In this document: positions 42,437-50,916 of the stretch, piece by piece | How positions within the stretch are numbered: the stretch's first letter is position 1 | Layout of the letters: each line of letters starts with the position of its first letter | Origin: Gracilibacillus salitolerans | GTDB lineage: Bacteria; Bacillota; Bacilli; Bacillales; Amphibacillaceae | Assembly: GCF_009650095.1 (NCBI RefSeq) | Contig: NZ_CP045915.1 | Span: 3,844,001 to 3,908,000, forward strand | Reading direction: 5' to 3' | DNA length: 64,000 nucleotides | The notes under the pieces: generated by a model | What the model saw: the letters and a program-made list of their open reading frames with translations, nothing else | The model's database searches: none | What the model was told of the DNA's origin: nothing | Position numbers and translations under genes: made by a program

Positions 42437-42451
42437 ACGTAATCATTACGA
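42437..42451. promoter_or_regulatory. Zur box upstream of zinT
   Basis: ACGTAATCATTACGA matches the Bacillus Zur box TCGTAATNATTACGA at 14 of 15 positions, with a perfect 13-bp palindromic core. Zur with zinc would repress zinT from here. Confidence 0.85.
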
Positions 42452-42528
42452 TTTATAATTATACCTGCACTTTCCCTAACCGTCAAGAAGAAATTGGTAA
42501 TATTTCTGAACTCTTCATCTAAATAAAA

Positions 42529-42564
42529 AAGCCTATTACATCACTAAAAGTGACACAATAGACT
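42529..42564 (-). terminator. Terminator after the TM2 gene
   Basis: On the minus strand AGTCTATT...GTCAC pairs with GTGA...AATAGGCT, followed by TTTTTTATTT. Confidence 0.7.
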
Positions 42565-42570
42565 TCCGCT

Positions 42571-42804
42571 TTATCTCGGATCCCGACACATTCCCGGAAT
42601 TAAGAAAATATCGATAAACAACCAAATCCATAGTACGGCTAATGGAATGTAGCCAATTAAAAGCCATGTAGTACCCCATCCCACGATTCCAAGTAAAAGT
42701 TGGACAATACCACTACTAACGCGTCCTGTATAAAAACGATGCAAACCGATTTGTCCGAAGAAAAACCACAATAAATATGCAATAGCTAAGTTTCTTTCCT
42801 TCAT
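42571..42804 (-). CDS. TM2 domain-containing small membrane protein
   Basis: A 77-residue protein with two helices and the TM2 signature: AYLLWFFFGQIGLHRFYTGR, then GIVQLLLGIVGWG and a second helix ending WLFIDIFLIPGM. TM2 proteins are widespread in bacteria without a settled role. AGGAG lies eight bases before ATG 42804; the GTG three bases earlier is less likely. Monocistronic. Confidence 0.9.
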   Translation of the reverse strand: MKERNLAIAYLLWFFFGQIGLHRFYTGRVSSGIVQLLLGIVGWGTTWLLIGYIPLAVLWIWLFIDIFLIPGMCRDPR

Positions 42805-42982
42805 CACATTAACTCCTCTCGTTTACGATTACATGTACTTGCTAATTTTATCATGTTAGGTTCATTATAGTGTATGAAAATAATGACTTAGCATTTATCA
42901 TAATTTTGGAAATTGTATAAACTAACACCATATTGGTATTTGAATCATTACTTATTTAAACTGAAGATATAATATAAGATAA

Positions 42983-43037
42983 AGTGAGACTTCCATCAGT
43001 GGGGGTGTTACGGACGATTAGCACCGTGATAAATTTT
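42983..43037 (+). repeat. Dispersed repeat, copy in the sigma-factor leader
   Basis: The first 22 bases (42983-43004) are identical to 50737-50758, and the last 30 (43008-43037) to 39902-39931. It holds a hairpin with ACGG/CCGT ends and lies 70 bp upstream of the sigma gene. The rest of 42805-43106 is AT-rich with no gene seen. Confidence 0.75.
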
Positions 43038-43106
43038 GTTTTGCCCGTATCTTTCTACCCTCTACATTAGTTATATAAGTAGAGAGGTTCCAAAGGAGTG
43101 AATGAA

Positions 43107-43799
43107 TTGAATGCCAACAAAAGTTTTTCTGCCGATGAAGGAGGTCATCATGTGGAAGTAGAAAGACAGTTACATCACTTTTATCCAAAACTGAAGAAAT
43201 ATTCATATTTTCTAGCTAAAAACAAATGGGATGCCGAGGATCTCATACAGGAAACTTTCTTTAAAGCGATGAAATATTACCATTCATCTGAAATAAGCGC
43301 AGCACTTTTGAACAAAATTGCTTACCATGAATGGATTGATACCGTAAAAAAAAGAAAAGTTGAGGTTTTTAAAACATTGGAAGATGAATCAAAAGAATAC
43401 ACAGCATGTAAGGCAGACCGATTGATTGATTTAGTAAAGTTACTAGTCAATAATTTAACCCCAAAACAAGCAGTTATTTTCATGCTTAAAGAAGCATTCA
43501 GCTATCAATCAAAGGAAATAGCTAATTTACTGGATACAACAGAAATGGCAGTCAAATCAACCCTGCATAGAGCAAAAAAAAGATTAAACAATGACACCTC
43601 CCTCCAATCCATCGATTCATTTTGGAAGGAAGAAGAAAGGGAAAAATTGTTTGAATTGTTATACCAATCCCTTCAAGCAGAAGATCCGGTTATATTGATT
43701 GATTGTATTTCCACCTTACATTCATTGGCAGAAACTTCAAAGCTAGCGCAACCAACGCACTCTGGTTCACCTCTCAATATGTATTCTATGGCCGCATAG
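43107..43799 (+). CDS. ECF-type RNA polymerase sigma factor
   Basis: A 230-residue sigma-70 family protein. Region 2 (about 20-90) has [18 protein letters not shown]; region 4 (about 115-165) has [20 protein letters not shown] and [15 protein letters not shown]-terminal tail of about 60 residues ([20 protein letters not shown] onward) exceeds the ECF minimum and may be regulatory. AAGGAG lies eight bases before TTG 43107; the GTG at 43098 abuts the site. No anti-sigma gene is adjacent; instead a clpP paralogue begins 17 bp downstream. Confidence 0.85.
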   Translation: MNANKSFSADEGGHHVEVERQLHHFYPKLKKYSYFLAKNKWDAEDLIQETFFKAMKYYHSSEISAALLNKIAYHEWIDTVKKRKVEVFKTLEDESKEYTACKADRLIDLVKLLVNNLTPKQAVIFMLKEAFSYQSKEIANLLDTTEMAVKSTLHRAKKRLNNDTSLQSIDSFWKEEEREKLFELLYQSLQAEDPVILIDCISTLHSLAETSKLAQPTHSGSPLNMYSMAA

Positions 43800-43816
43800 G
43801 AAAAGGAGGAAATGAT

Positions 43817-44398
43817 TTGGCTACGATTCCATATGTAATTGAACAATCAAGTCAAGGAGAACGATCATACGATATTTACTCACGTTTGTTAAAGGATCGA
43901 ATTATTATCATTGGTGATGAGATTAATGATCAAGTAGCAAATATTGTGACAGCCCAACTATTGTTTTTAGAAGCCGATAATCCCGAAAAAGATATTTCTA
44001 TTTATATTAACAGCCCAGGTGGCTCTACCTCAGCAGGATTTTCCATATTTGATACGATGGAACTTATTAAACCAGATGTTAGAACGATTTGCACGGGAAT
44101 GGCTGCATCTTTTGGAGCCTTGCTACTTCTTGCCGGTACAAAAGGAAAGAGGTATGCTCTTCCCAACAGTGAAATTATGCTGCACCAACCTATTGGAGGG
44201 ACAAAAGGTCAGGCGACAGAAATTGAAATTACAGCTCGAAGAATCTTAAAACTTAAAAGTCACATTAACCAAATTATTTCCGAACGTACAGGTCAATCCG
44301 TTGAAAAGGTAGCACAAGATACAGAGCGTGATTATTTCTTAAGCGCACAGGAAGCTATGGAATATGGGATCATCGATCAAATTATTAAGAAAAAATGA
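43817..44398 (+). CDS. clpP: ClpP paralogue (ATP-dependent Clp protease proteolytic subunit)
   Basis: A 193-residue serine peptidase that forms the Clp proteolytic chamber. The triad falls at canonical positions: S98 in GMAASFGA, H123 in IMLHQP and D172 in DTERDYF. The oligomer handle and the INSPGGS oxyanion loop are present. The usual Met after the nucleophile is Phe (SFGA), and the gene is coupled to a sigma factor, so this is probably a secondary ClpP and not the housekeeping copy. AAGGAGGAAATGAT precedes TTG 43817. The longer frame overlaps the sigma gene and is not real. Confidence 0.92.
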   Translation: MATIPYVIEQSSQGERSYDIYSRLLKDRIIIIGDEINDQVANIVTAQLLFLEADNPEKDISIYINSPGGSTSAGFSIFDTMELIKPDVRTICTGMAASFGALLLLAGTKGKRYALPNSEIMLHQPIGGTKGQATEIEITARRILKLKSHINQIISERTGQSVEKVAQDTERDYFLSAQEAMEYGIIDQIIKKK

Positions 44399-44453
44399 TG
44401 ATGGTTCGTAACACCTGAAAACAAAGGAAGAGGTTGTGTTCATTCAACATTAA

Positions 44454-44483
44454 CGAAGGGCGTTCCATTATGAACGCTCTTCG
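44454..44483 (+). terminator. Hairpin after the sigma-clpP operon
   Basis: Twelve-bp stem CGAAGGGCGTTC/GAACGCTCTTCG with one G-T pair and a six-base loop. The T tract is poor, so it may act as a bidirectional or stabilising structure between convergent genes. Confidence 0.6.
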
Positions 44484-44501
44484 CCAATTGATTATAGAAA
44501 T

Positions 44502-44852
44502 TCACTCATTTGCCACTATATTTTTAGCCGCTGCTTGCGATGGATAGGAATGATCTACTCCTCCATCTAGCCAAACATTTACATGGTCACCTTTTTCAAA
44601 ATCACTTACATCATCATAGCTTAAATATATTAGGTTGATGTATTCAGATTCTTTATCTATTTCACTAACTGTTTTATCCTTCATTTCTTCATATTCCTCT
44701 AAGGAAACATCTTCCATAACCAACAACCTTTGTTCATTAACTTCAAGTATATAACCTTCTATATCCGGATCTGAAAGCTCTGAACATCCAGCCATTAAAA
44801 TAACGATAGCTAATAAGATAAATACTTTTTTAACGTCCTTATTGCTTTTCAT
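44502..44852 (-). CDS. DUF3221-like lipoprotein
   Basis: A 116-residue lipoprotein; the signal peptide ends in LMAGC. The mature part IEGYILEVNEQRLLVMEDVS and DDVSDFEKGDHVNVWLDG matches the DUF3221/YobA-like pattern, of unknown function, and resembles the protein at 7950-8264. GAGGGGGATTAG precedes ATG 44852. The broken lipoprotein gene just upstream on the same strand suggests a former small operon. Confidence 0.8.
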   Translation of the reverse strand: MKSNKDVKKVFILLAIVILMAGCSELSDPDIEGYILEVNEQRLLVMEDVSLEEYEEMKDKTVSEIDKESEYINLIYLSYDDVSDFEKGDHVNVWLDGGVDHSYPSQAAAKNIVANE

Positions 44853-44890
44853 CTAATCCCCCTCAAATCTTTATCCGTAAAAACTCCCTA

Positions 44891-45361
44891 TTACTTTAAT
44901 AACAAATCTATTACTTCCGATTTCGTATATTCCCCTATGTCTCCTATTTTGTCACTTACATATACTCCATTTTGTTTTTGTATAACACTAGAAGGGCTTA
45001 AAACGTAGTAGTATCCTTTTTCTCCTTCTCTAAGAAAAACAAGGTGCTCTTCTCCGCTTTTTACATAATCCGTCGATTGATCTAGTTTTATTTCCCCGGA
45101 TGCTGTTCCAAATATTGTTTTGGATACCTCCAAACTTGAAGTCTGAACGTCTAGCCCATTACTTTTTTCTGTTTTTCTGTATCTTTCACTGTTACAAAAG
45201 CAATGAGATCTGCCCTTTCCTTCATTTCGTCTAATGATAATGCAGGCCAATCCTCTTTGGATTCTTCAGGCATAGAACTCCCCTTGATTGCTATTACTTT
45301 GACACGCCGAAATTGTAATAAGTAGGAGTGATAATGATAAAAACATGAAAAGTTTGATCAT
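44891..45361 (-). pseudogene. Frameshifted small lipoprotein gene
   Basis: Reading the minus strand from ATG 45361 gives MIKLFMFLSLSLLLITISAC, a clear lipoprotein signal with C20, then a stop shortly after QSNSNQGEFYA. A second frame encodes MPEESKEDWPALSLDEMKER and ADLIAFVTVKDTEKQKK before another stop. A third frame carries the rest, from SNGLDVQTSSLEVSKTIFGT to EYTKSEVIDLLLK. Joined with two one-base shifts they form one exported protein of about 150 residues. The family is not recognised. Either two real frameshifts or sequencing errors explain it. Confidence 0.72.
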
Positions 45362-45475
45362 AAAACTACATCTTTTTTTGGATTAGACGATCAAAAACAT
45401 TAATAGTTACAAAATATTCTTGCACTTTTTGTTCTTTCCACAAGCAGGTGGCAAGATAAGACTCCTTTAATATAA

Positions 45476-45931
45476 CTATGAGTTTTTCAACTGCAATCTA
45501 TTGTTTATTATTACTTTGCTCTCCAAACCGAACCATAGAAGCACAGATGGTAAGAATGCAACTACTAATGGATAATTCATGCCTTCCCAACCTAAAATAT
45601 ATAAGAAAGGAAGCTTATGAATAATAGATATAACATCAATTAAAGATTGCAATTCATTACTGTAAATGTTTTCGTATAAGTACAATATATAATTAAACAT
45701 AAAAACGAAGGAAACAGATAATAGATTTAGATACCAAGAGTAGTAATTTTTAAGCAAAAAACCCATAAAATAATGAAATATTAACATCAAAAGAAAAACA
45801 ACAAACACTGTATTGTTTAAAAGAGGACTATTCCAACTGGTTCCTATAGCACCAGTTCCAAATACTACTAATAAAAAGTGAAGAACAAAAGGTTTTATAT
45901 TCATTTTAAGTATATTTCTAAATCTCAACAT
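45476..45931 (-). CDS. Hypothetical membrane protein
   Basis: A 151-residue protein with four hydrophobic segments (about 12-30, 38-58, 64-85 and 108-135), rich in Phe, Leu and Tyr. No family is recognised. AAGGTGGGAGA gives the site for ATG 45931; the longer frame starts before it. It lies alone between a broken lipoprotein gene and the pectate lyase terminator. The 347-bp stretch 45965-46311 holds that terminator and otherwise nothing recognised. Confidence 0.6.
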   Translation of the reverse strand: MLRFRNILKMNIKPFVLHFLLVVFGTGAIGTSWNSPLLNNTVFVVFLLMLIFHYFMGFLLKNYYSWYLNLLSVSFVFMFNYILYLYENIYSNELQSLIDVISIIHKLPFLYILGWEGMNYPLVVAFLPSVLLWFGLESKVIINNRLQLKNS

Positions 45932-46104
45932 TCTCCCACCTTTGTTAAGAATGAATAAAGACACAAGTTGGAAATATATTCCATCACAGAAGTATGTCTT
46001 ATGAAAACATTCAAATTAAAGGCAAAATTAATTTTAAATGTTCTTTAAGCACATCCCTTCACAATCAACAACCTAATTTTAACATGGTTATATAAATAAA
46101 AAAT

Positions 46105-46131
46105 CCCCTTTGGATAAAGATTCCAAAGGGG
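46105..46131 (-). terminator. Terminator after the pectate lyase gene
   Basis: Ten-bp perfect stem CCCCTTTGGA/TCCAAAGGGG, seven-base loop, ATTTTTTATTT on the minus strand. It is about 180 bp past the lyase stop, so the mRNA has a long 3' end. Confidence 0.8.
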
Positions 46132-46311
46132 TGAAAGATGCATTTTTTATAAAGAGTTAATCTTCCTTCATAGTGGTTAAACTTTATTTCAAATTTACAT
46201 CATGATCTTTTTAAATCTTCTTCTGATCACGATTATCTAAGAAGCGTTCTAAACCTTTTTTTAATACCTCATTTAATTTTTCTGATTAACTGAGTAGAAA
46301 GAAACTCTAAG

Positions 46312-47997
46312 TCACTCTTCGATTATATCCGTACTTTTCTTAGGACTGTTATCTGTATTCAACCAACCTATTGGACTCATATTAACTTTGTTCGCCCCTG
46401 CGTATTTTGTAAGTGTTTCTACAACACTATTTAATGGAAGTACATTATAAGTATAAGGCAGTTCCTCATCATAATTATATTCAAAAGTAAATGGATCAGA
46501 CGGTGGATTCATTTTATCCATATTCTCGCTTCCTACAATATGAGAAGACCATGCCCAATTTCCAATGGTTGATTTATCATACCATGTAAATCCTTTTGTA
46601 AAGAGATTTTCTCCATTATTGTCCCAACTGCTTCCTGTATAACTTCCATACTTATTTGTTATGTGAGAGTTGACAATTAAATTTCTGTTATACGCATCAT
46701 GAAATAGCTCAGCCCATTGCGCATCCATGTTTTTTGTATCTAGTCCTTGTATCTCAGCACCTATGATAGGCTCATTAATATCATGGAATACAGAGGTATC
46801 TGCTGCAATCGAAGCACCATTCCTTGCATTAAGCGCTCTGGAAAGTGTATCTGTTCCATATTCAGAAATAGCACTTACATTATTTAAAACATCTTCATGA
46901 GTTGAGTTGTCAAGATACAGGTTATATGCATGACCACTACCCTGACGAATCATCGGAACTCTCTGCCCAATATTGGTATAACGGTTATAAGCAAGGGTTA
47001 AACGGATTCTTTGATTGCCATCTTTATAATCCATTCCACTACTGCTCACATAATTCACATAATCCTTATCTCCAGAACCAGTTAAATGCACCTTACTGTG
47101 GTATGCAGCATATGCCATTATCTGCTCTTTGGTCGCACCACCATTGCGCATGTTATAGTACACACTTTCTGAATCCAGTTCATTTGCATCATATTTCTCT
47201 TCCATATACTGAATAGATTGATAAATATCACTATCTTCTGGCGGATCCTCATCTGCAGGTAATCCGAATTCAGACCAGGAAATGGTAATATTAGAGCCAC
47301 CATTCTCCGTATCAATTACTCCATCCGCAGCAATGGAAAATTTACTATGGTCGATCCATACATTATTTGCCCCATTTATTTTGATAAAAGTCCAACCTAC
47401 TTCCTTATGTCGCCCTGTATCATCCCATTGCCACAAGCCATCAAAATTCAGATTCCTTATTACAATATCATTCGTTGATCTTTGTAACTTAAATTCTGCA
47501 CTCCTAATTGTTTTCCCTTTTTTTGAAAAAATGGTTAACCCATCGACATTATTTATATCAATTTGTGAAACACCGGAGGATGCTAGCTTGGGGTTTGTAA
47601 ACCCATTCATAGGATCCCTATATTCCCTTACAAAACGATACTTTTGTGCTTCTTCTGAACTTAAATTTAATTCTTTCCACCCTAAGTTTAGATCTTTCGC
47701 CACTTCAATTACTTTCACACTTCCATTCCCAGCATCCAAAATAGCCTGCAAAAACTCTCTTTCCGTTTTAACCTGACGATAATAAGAGGTATCAATATAT
47801 TCACTTCGATCATTAACCCCTAATGATGCATAACCCGTTACAGAAAGAAAACTATCATCATAATCCTGGATATTTCTTGTTGTGTTTGGTATAGAATCAA
47901 TTTCAGCTGCATTTGTTACTGTAGTTCCACCCAATAATAACGACGAAGTTAAAAAGGTTAGAATCAATAACCAGATTGTGGTCTTTTTCAATTTCAT
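46312..47997 (-). CDS. Secreted pectate lyase, polysaccharide lyase family 1
   Basis: Cleaves polygalacturonate by beta-elimination outside the cell. The 561-residue protein has a signal peptide ending near TVTNAA and a right-handed beta-helix domain. Family marks: NNVWIDHSKFSIAADGVIDT with the calcium-binding Asp region, and RQGSGHAYNLYLDN. It is longer than typical PL1 enzymes (about 400 residues). AGGAGGTAATGTT precedes ATG 47997. The broken AraC gene lies 55 bp upstream, on the same strand. Products would feed the imported oligogalacturonide route at 10-13 kb. Confidence 0.9.
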   Translation of the reverse strand: MKLKKTTIWLLILTFLTSSLLLGGTTVTNAAEIDSIPNTTRNIQDYDDSFLSVTGYASLGVNDRSEYIDTSYYRQVKTEREFLQAILDAGNGSVKVIEVAKDLNLGWKELNLSSEEAQKYRFVREYRDPMNGFTNPKLASSGVSQIDINNVDGLTIFSKKGKTIRSAEFKLQRSTNDIVIRNLNFDGLWQWDDTGRHKEVGWTFIKINGANNVWIDHSKFSIAADGVIDTENGGSNITISWSEFGLPADEDPPEDSDIYQSIQYMEEKYDANELDSESVYYNMRNGGATKEQIMAYAAYHSKVHLTGSGDKDYVNYVSSSGMDYKDGNQRIRLTLAYNRYTNIGQRVPMIRQGSGHAYNLYLDNSTHEDVLNNVSAISEYGTDTLSRALNARNGASIAADTSVFHDINEPIIGAEIQGLDTKNMDAQWAELFHDAYNRNLIVNSHITNKYGSYTGSSWDNNGENLFTKGFTWYDKSTIGNWAWSSHIVGSENMDKMNPPSDPFTFEYNYDEELPYTYNVLPLNSVVETLTKYAGANKVNMSPIGWLNTDNSPKKSTDIIEE

Positions 47998-48052
47998 AAC
48001 ATTACCTCCTGTTAATAATAAAGTTAAAATAGTGATGGCTGCAAATGTATAA

Positions 48053-48389
48053 TCAACTTTTCGTGCTTAAAATTACTTTATTACCTCTTGACGCAATGAA
48101 AATTCTCTTAGCAATATAATCATCATGAAACATGATGATTACTCGGTCATATGTTCGATAATCTGGTAGTCTCCCCTTATTGAGCTCCGAGCTATTAAAC
48201 AAAAGTATATGACCTTTCTTTAGATGAAACACTTTTTCCTCAAAAGTAAACTGTGCTTCCCCCTTCTGACTCATTCATAGCCTGATTAGAGTGAAAGTCT
48301 TTTGGTGTTTTATTATCCATCTTATGTTGGATTGTGAATGGAGGCATGTCTACTTGTTTTTTCTCAGATATGAGTTTGTCTATTATCAC
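48053..48389 (-). pseudogene. Truncated, frameshifted AraC-type regulator gene
   Basis: From GTG 48389 behind GGGGGAGG the frame reads MIIDKLISEKKQVDMPPFTI then QHKMDNKTPKDFH, matching FLIHHKKDRSPMNVFH of the intact regulator at 12774-13676. After a frameshift near 48275 it continues GEAQFTFEEKVFHLKKGHIL and LFNSSEL, parallel to ALYVFEEKVYHLRKNTILLF, then ends at 48053. The cupin half is partial and the helix-turn-helix half is missing. The promoter and a cre-like site are still present. It probably once controlled the pectate lyase gene. Confidence 0.82.
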
Positions 48390-48407
48390 TCAACACCTCC
48401 CCCTCAT

Positions 48408-48441
48408 AGAAAACGTTTACATTTTGTATTATAGCATAATT
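48408..48441 (-). promoter_or_regulatory. Promoter with cre-like site before the araC remnant
   Basis: On the minus strand an extended -10 TGCTATAAT is followed by TGTAAACGTTTTCT (48408-48421), which fits the cre consensus at 13 of 14 positions. A CcpA roadblock just after the promoter is expected. Confidence 0.6.
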
Positions 48442-48557
48442 TTTCCACTTTCTAATCATGAAATATTGTTGAATTATATTCCTATATTGCTATTTAAAGA
48501 ATGGCTAGGAAGATTTTCTAACGAAAAGCAAATGTCTCTGCATAATCTCCTCGGGAG

Positions 48558-48620
48558 GGGCGATTCATCCCTCACTTATCACTTCAAACCTTCACGTGAT
48601 GGAAGTGGGGCTTCTCGCCC
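48558..48620 (+). ncRNA. Hairpin resembling an IS605/IS1341-group right end (relic)
   Basis: GGGCGA (48558-48563) pairs with TCGCCC (48615-48620), and inside CCC.CACTT pairs with AAGTGGGG. The wording GGGAGGGGCGATTCATCCCT and GGGGCTTCTCGCCC recalls the 3' ends of TnpB-encoding elements, where the omega RNA is located. No tnpB reading frame remains nearby, so this would be a relic. Nothing else is seen in 48442-48642. Confidence 0.35.
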
Positions 48621-48642
48621 AAAAAGATAAACAAATCAGAAA

Positions 48643-49077
48643 CTACAACTTTTTATACATTATTGTTTGCAAATCCTGAAAACCAATCCGATTATATATT
48701 TCTTTTGCAAAGTTATTAGCAAACACATTGAGACGTATTTCATTAAATCCATACAACTTACTTTCTTTTATTGCAGATTGTAATAATTGCTTGGCTATGC
48801 CTAAATTCCGATATTTGGGTAAAACATACAGCTCGTAAATAAATGCATGTGTTAGATTGGTAATAGGATCGATATTTTTTCCCAGCAGAATCCATCCAGC
48901 TATTTCTTTATTAATTTCATATACTAAATAATAACCGTTTTGCTCAAGGGTAAATAAAGCCAGCTGTACAGCCTGTTCTTGACTTATAGTATCTTTCGAT
49001 AACATAGCTTCATTTGCAACATCTTTGGCATTTGATAAAATAAACTCCACATCTTTATACGTTGCCTTCCTAATCAT
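48643..49077 (-). CDS. GNAT family N-acetyltransferase
   Basis: A 144-residue acetyl-CoA-dependent transferase. The core runs MIRKATYKDVEFILSNAKDV, then the beta4 strand HAFIYELYVLPKYRNLGIAK with the acetyl-CoA loop RNLGIA, and YNRIGFQDLQTIMYKKL at the end. The acceptor is unknown. GAGGGGAATA precedes ATG 49077; the longer frame lacks a site. Monocistronic. Confidence 0.87.
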   Translation of the reverse strand: MIRKATYKDVEFILSNAKDVANEAMLSKDTISQEQAVQLALFTLEQNGYYLVYEINKEIAGWILLGKNIDPITNLTHAFIYELYVLPKYRNLGIAKQLLQSAIKESKLYGFNEIRLNVFANNFAKEIYNRIGFQDLQTIMYKKL

Positions 49078-49192
49078 ACGTATTCCCCTCAAAAAAGAAT
49101 TGTAATAAAGCATATGTTTTAACTTAATATTTGTTCAGAAGTATTAAGAGGCAGATATACTGATAGGAACATGAAAAAATACTTAAACGACA

Positions 49193-49220
49193 AAAGGCTA
49201 CCATCCAAGATGGCACCTTT
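49193..49220. terminator. Terminator downstream of aprX
   Basis: AAAGGCTACCATC and GATGGCACCTTT pair around three bases; TTTTTATTT follows on the plus strand and CTTTTGTC on the minus. It lies 69 bp beyond the aprX stop. Confidence 0.65.
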
Positions 49221-49288
49221 TTTATTTCATTCACACAAAAAACAAGCATTTCGAGTATTATCAGATGCAGAATTTAGATAACCTTTCC

Positions 49289-50617
49289 CTATTGTGGGAT
49301 AGAGTTTTCTGCGTTAATATAACCAGCACCATAGATGTTATTATCTCGGTCTTTCCATAAATCCGCTCCGTTTTTCAATAATTCTTTTATCTCGTCAGGA
49401 GTTAACTCAGGATTATGCTGTTTCATCAAACTAACTACCCCAGCACAAATAGGTGTCGCCATCGATGTACCCGACATGGTAAAGTAATATTCTTCCACAC
49501 GATTGGACTTTTGCAGTTTATCGATATAAGAATTTGGTGAACGCAAGGATATAATATCAACTCCAGGTGCAAGAATATCTGGTTTTACTTCACCATAAAT
49601 CGTTGGTCCTCTACTGGAAAAGCTTGCTACGTCATCGTCACTACGAGTATCTGCTGTGTCACGATCATCTAATGCTCCCACGGTAATGACTCGATCACTG
49701 AGAGCTGGACTTGAAATGGTTTGCGGGTCTGGTCCACTATTACCAGCTGCAACACAGACAGTAATTCCATTCCTCCAGGCTTCCTCTACGATTTGAACCA
49801 ACGGATCCTGATCTTCTTCTCCATAATCCTGTGGCTCCGTTCCAAGAGACATACTCATAATATCAATCGGACTATCTGGATTATCTTCATTATATTGGAT
49901 ACACCATTCAACACCTTGCATGATCGTATCTAAGGAACCTGAACCAACGTTATTTAATACTTTTACACCTGCCACGTTTGCTTCAGGAGCCGGTCCCATG
50001 TACTTTCCAGAAGAAGCAGATCCATTTCCGGCTACATCTCCAGCGCAATGCGTTCCGTGGCCGTTATCATCATAAGGTTCAGACCGGCCATTAATAAAAT
50101 CCACAAAATCGGTGATTCTTCCCGATAAATCCTGATGAGGATATATACCTGTATCAACAATTGCAATTTTGGTACCTTCTCCTGTTAACGTCGTATTATT
50201 TCGAACCACTTCTTTGGCGTTAGCTGATTCAACTGCAACATCTAATAATGCATGGATCTCTTTATTCTTATAGACCTTCTTGACATGCTTACAATTTGCT
50301 AGCATCTCATCTATGCTGTCAGGAGTCATATCAGCTGAACAACAGGAAATTCTCGAATAATAATGGTATAGTTTATTTTTTCGATGTTTTTTAGTAATCT
50401 GCCCTATTTGATAACACCCGGATTCATAAGCCTCTGGATGAAACTGAACAATAACAGATAGCTTTTTCTTACGCTTTAACCTTTTCTCAAATAATCGATG
50501 CAAAAAGCACGGTGTATATTTAAAAGGACGATATAAATTAACTAACTCATTACGTAAAGGTCGATCTAATTGCTTTGCATGGTTACGCACCGTCTGAATC
50601 ATGGAATATCCAAACAA
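49289..50617 (-). CDS. aprX: Intracellular subtilisin-like serine protease AprX
   Basis: An S8 peptidase of 442 residues, the same length as B. subtilis AprX, and sharing its start MFGYSMIQTVRNHAKQLDRP by recall. There is no signal peptide. The triad is D155 in IAIVDTGIYPHQDL, H187 in DNGHGTHCAGD and S385 in MSGTSMATPICAG; the oxyanion Asn is in VAAGNSGPDP. Residues 1-110 form a basic, Cys-containing propeptide-like region. It starts at TTG 50617 behind AGGGGATAA. The role is late-growth intracellular proteolysis by analogy. Confidence 0.93.
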   Translation of the reverse strand: MFGYSMIQTVRNHAKQLDRPLRNELVNLYRPFKYTPCFLHRLFEKRLKRKKKLSVIVQFHPEAYESGCYQIGQITKKHRKNKLYHYYSRISCCSADMTPDSIDEMLANCKHVKKVYKNKEIHALLDVAVESANAKEVVRNNTTLTGEGTKIAIVDTGIYPHQDLSGRITDFVDFINGRSEPYDDNGHGTHCAGDVAGNGSASSGKYMGPAPEANVAGVKVLNNVGSGSLDTIMQGVEWCIQYNEDNPDSPIDIMSMSLGTEPQDYGEEDQDPLVQIVEEAWRNGITVCVAAGNSGPDPQTISSPALSDRVITVGALDDRDTADTRSDDDVASFSSRGPTIYGEVKPDILAPGVDIISLRSPNSYIDKLQKSNRVEEYYFTMSGTSMATPICAGVVSLMKQHNPELTPDEIKELLKNGADLWKDRDNNIYGAGYINAENSIPQ

Positions 50618-50736
50618 ATTATCCCCTCATTTCTACTTTTTCTACAAACTATGAATGAATGAGAGGCTTGGCATCCATGATTGTCCATAAAACCTCGAAA
50701 ATAGGTGAATCAACAAGAATGATAAAGTTCATATAG

Positions 50737-50817
50737 AGTGAGACTTCCATCAGTGGGGTATTTGTTCCTCCATTAGGCTCGGCGAAACTTATAGGATGTT
50801 AGCGTCCGTGATATTTT
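50737..50817 (+). repeat. Dispersed repeat, copy upstream of the GH2 gene
   Basis: Its first 22 bases equal 42983-43004; its last part, GGATGTTAGCGTCCGTGATA, resembles the 30-bp unit at 39902 and 43008 and can form a hairpin. It fills much of the 299-bp gap between aprX and the GH2 gene. Confidence 0.7.
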
Positions 50818-50916
50818 CTAGGTATTTCTAGCAATATATTACATTCATTAAATTTCTTTCAAATCCATAGACTAATAGTAAAAGGAAATTTAGTATGCTA
50901 CGGAGAGGAGAAGAAA

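Noticed and set aside
43703-43816. Extended ClpP start overlapping the sigma gene
   Set aside because: The overlap is out of frame with the sigma gene, and the AAGGAGG before TTG 43817 plus the family's normal N-terminus fix the start.
48334-48630. A 98-residue plus-strand frame across the araC remnant promoter
   Set aside because: It runs antisense to a recognisable gene remnant and through a hairpin; no ribosome site and no protein-like pattern at its end.
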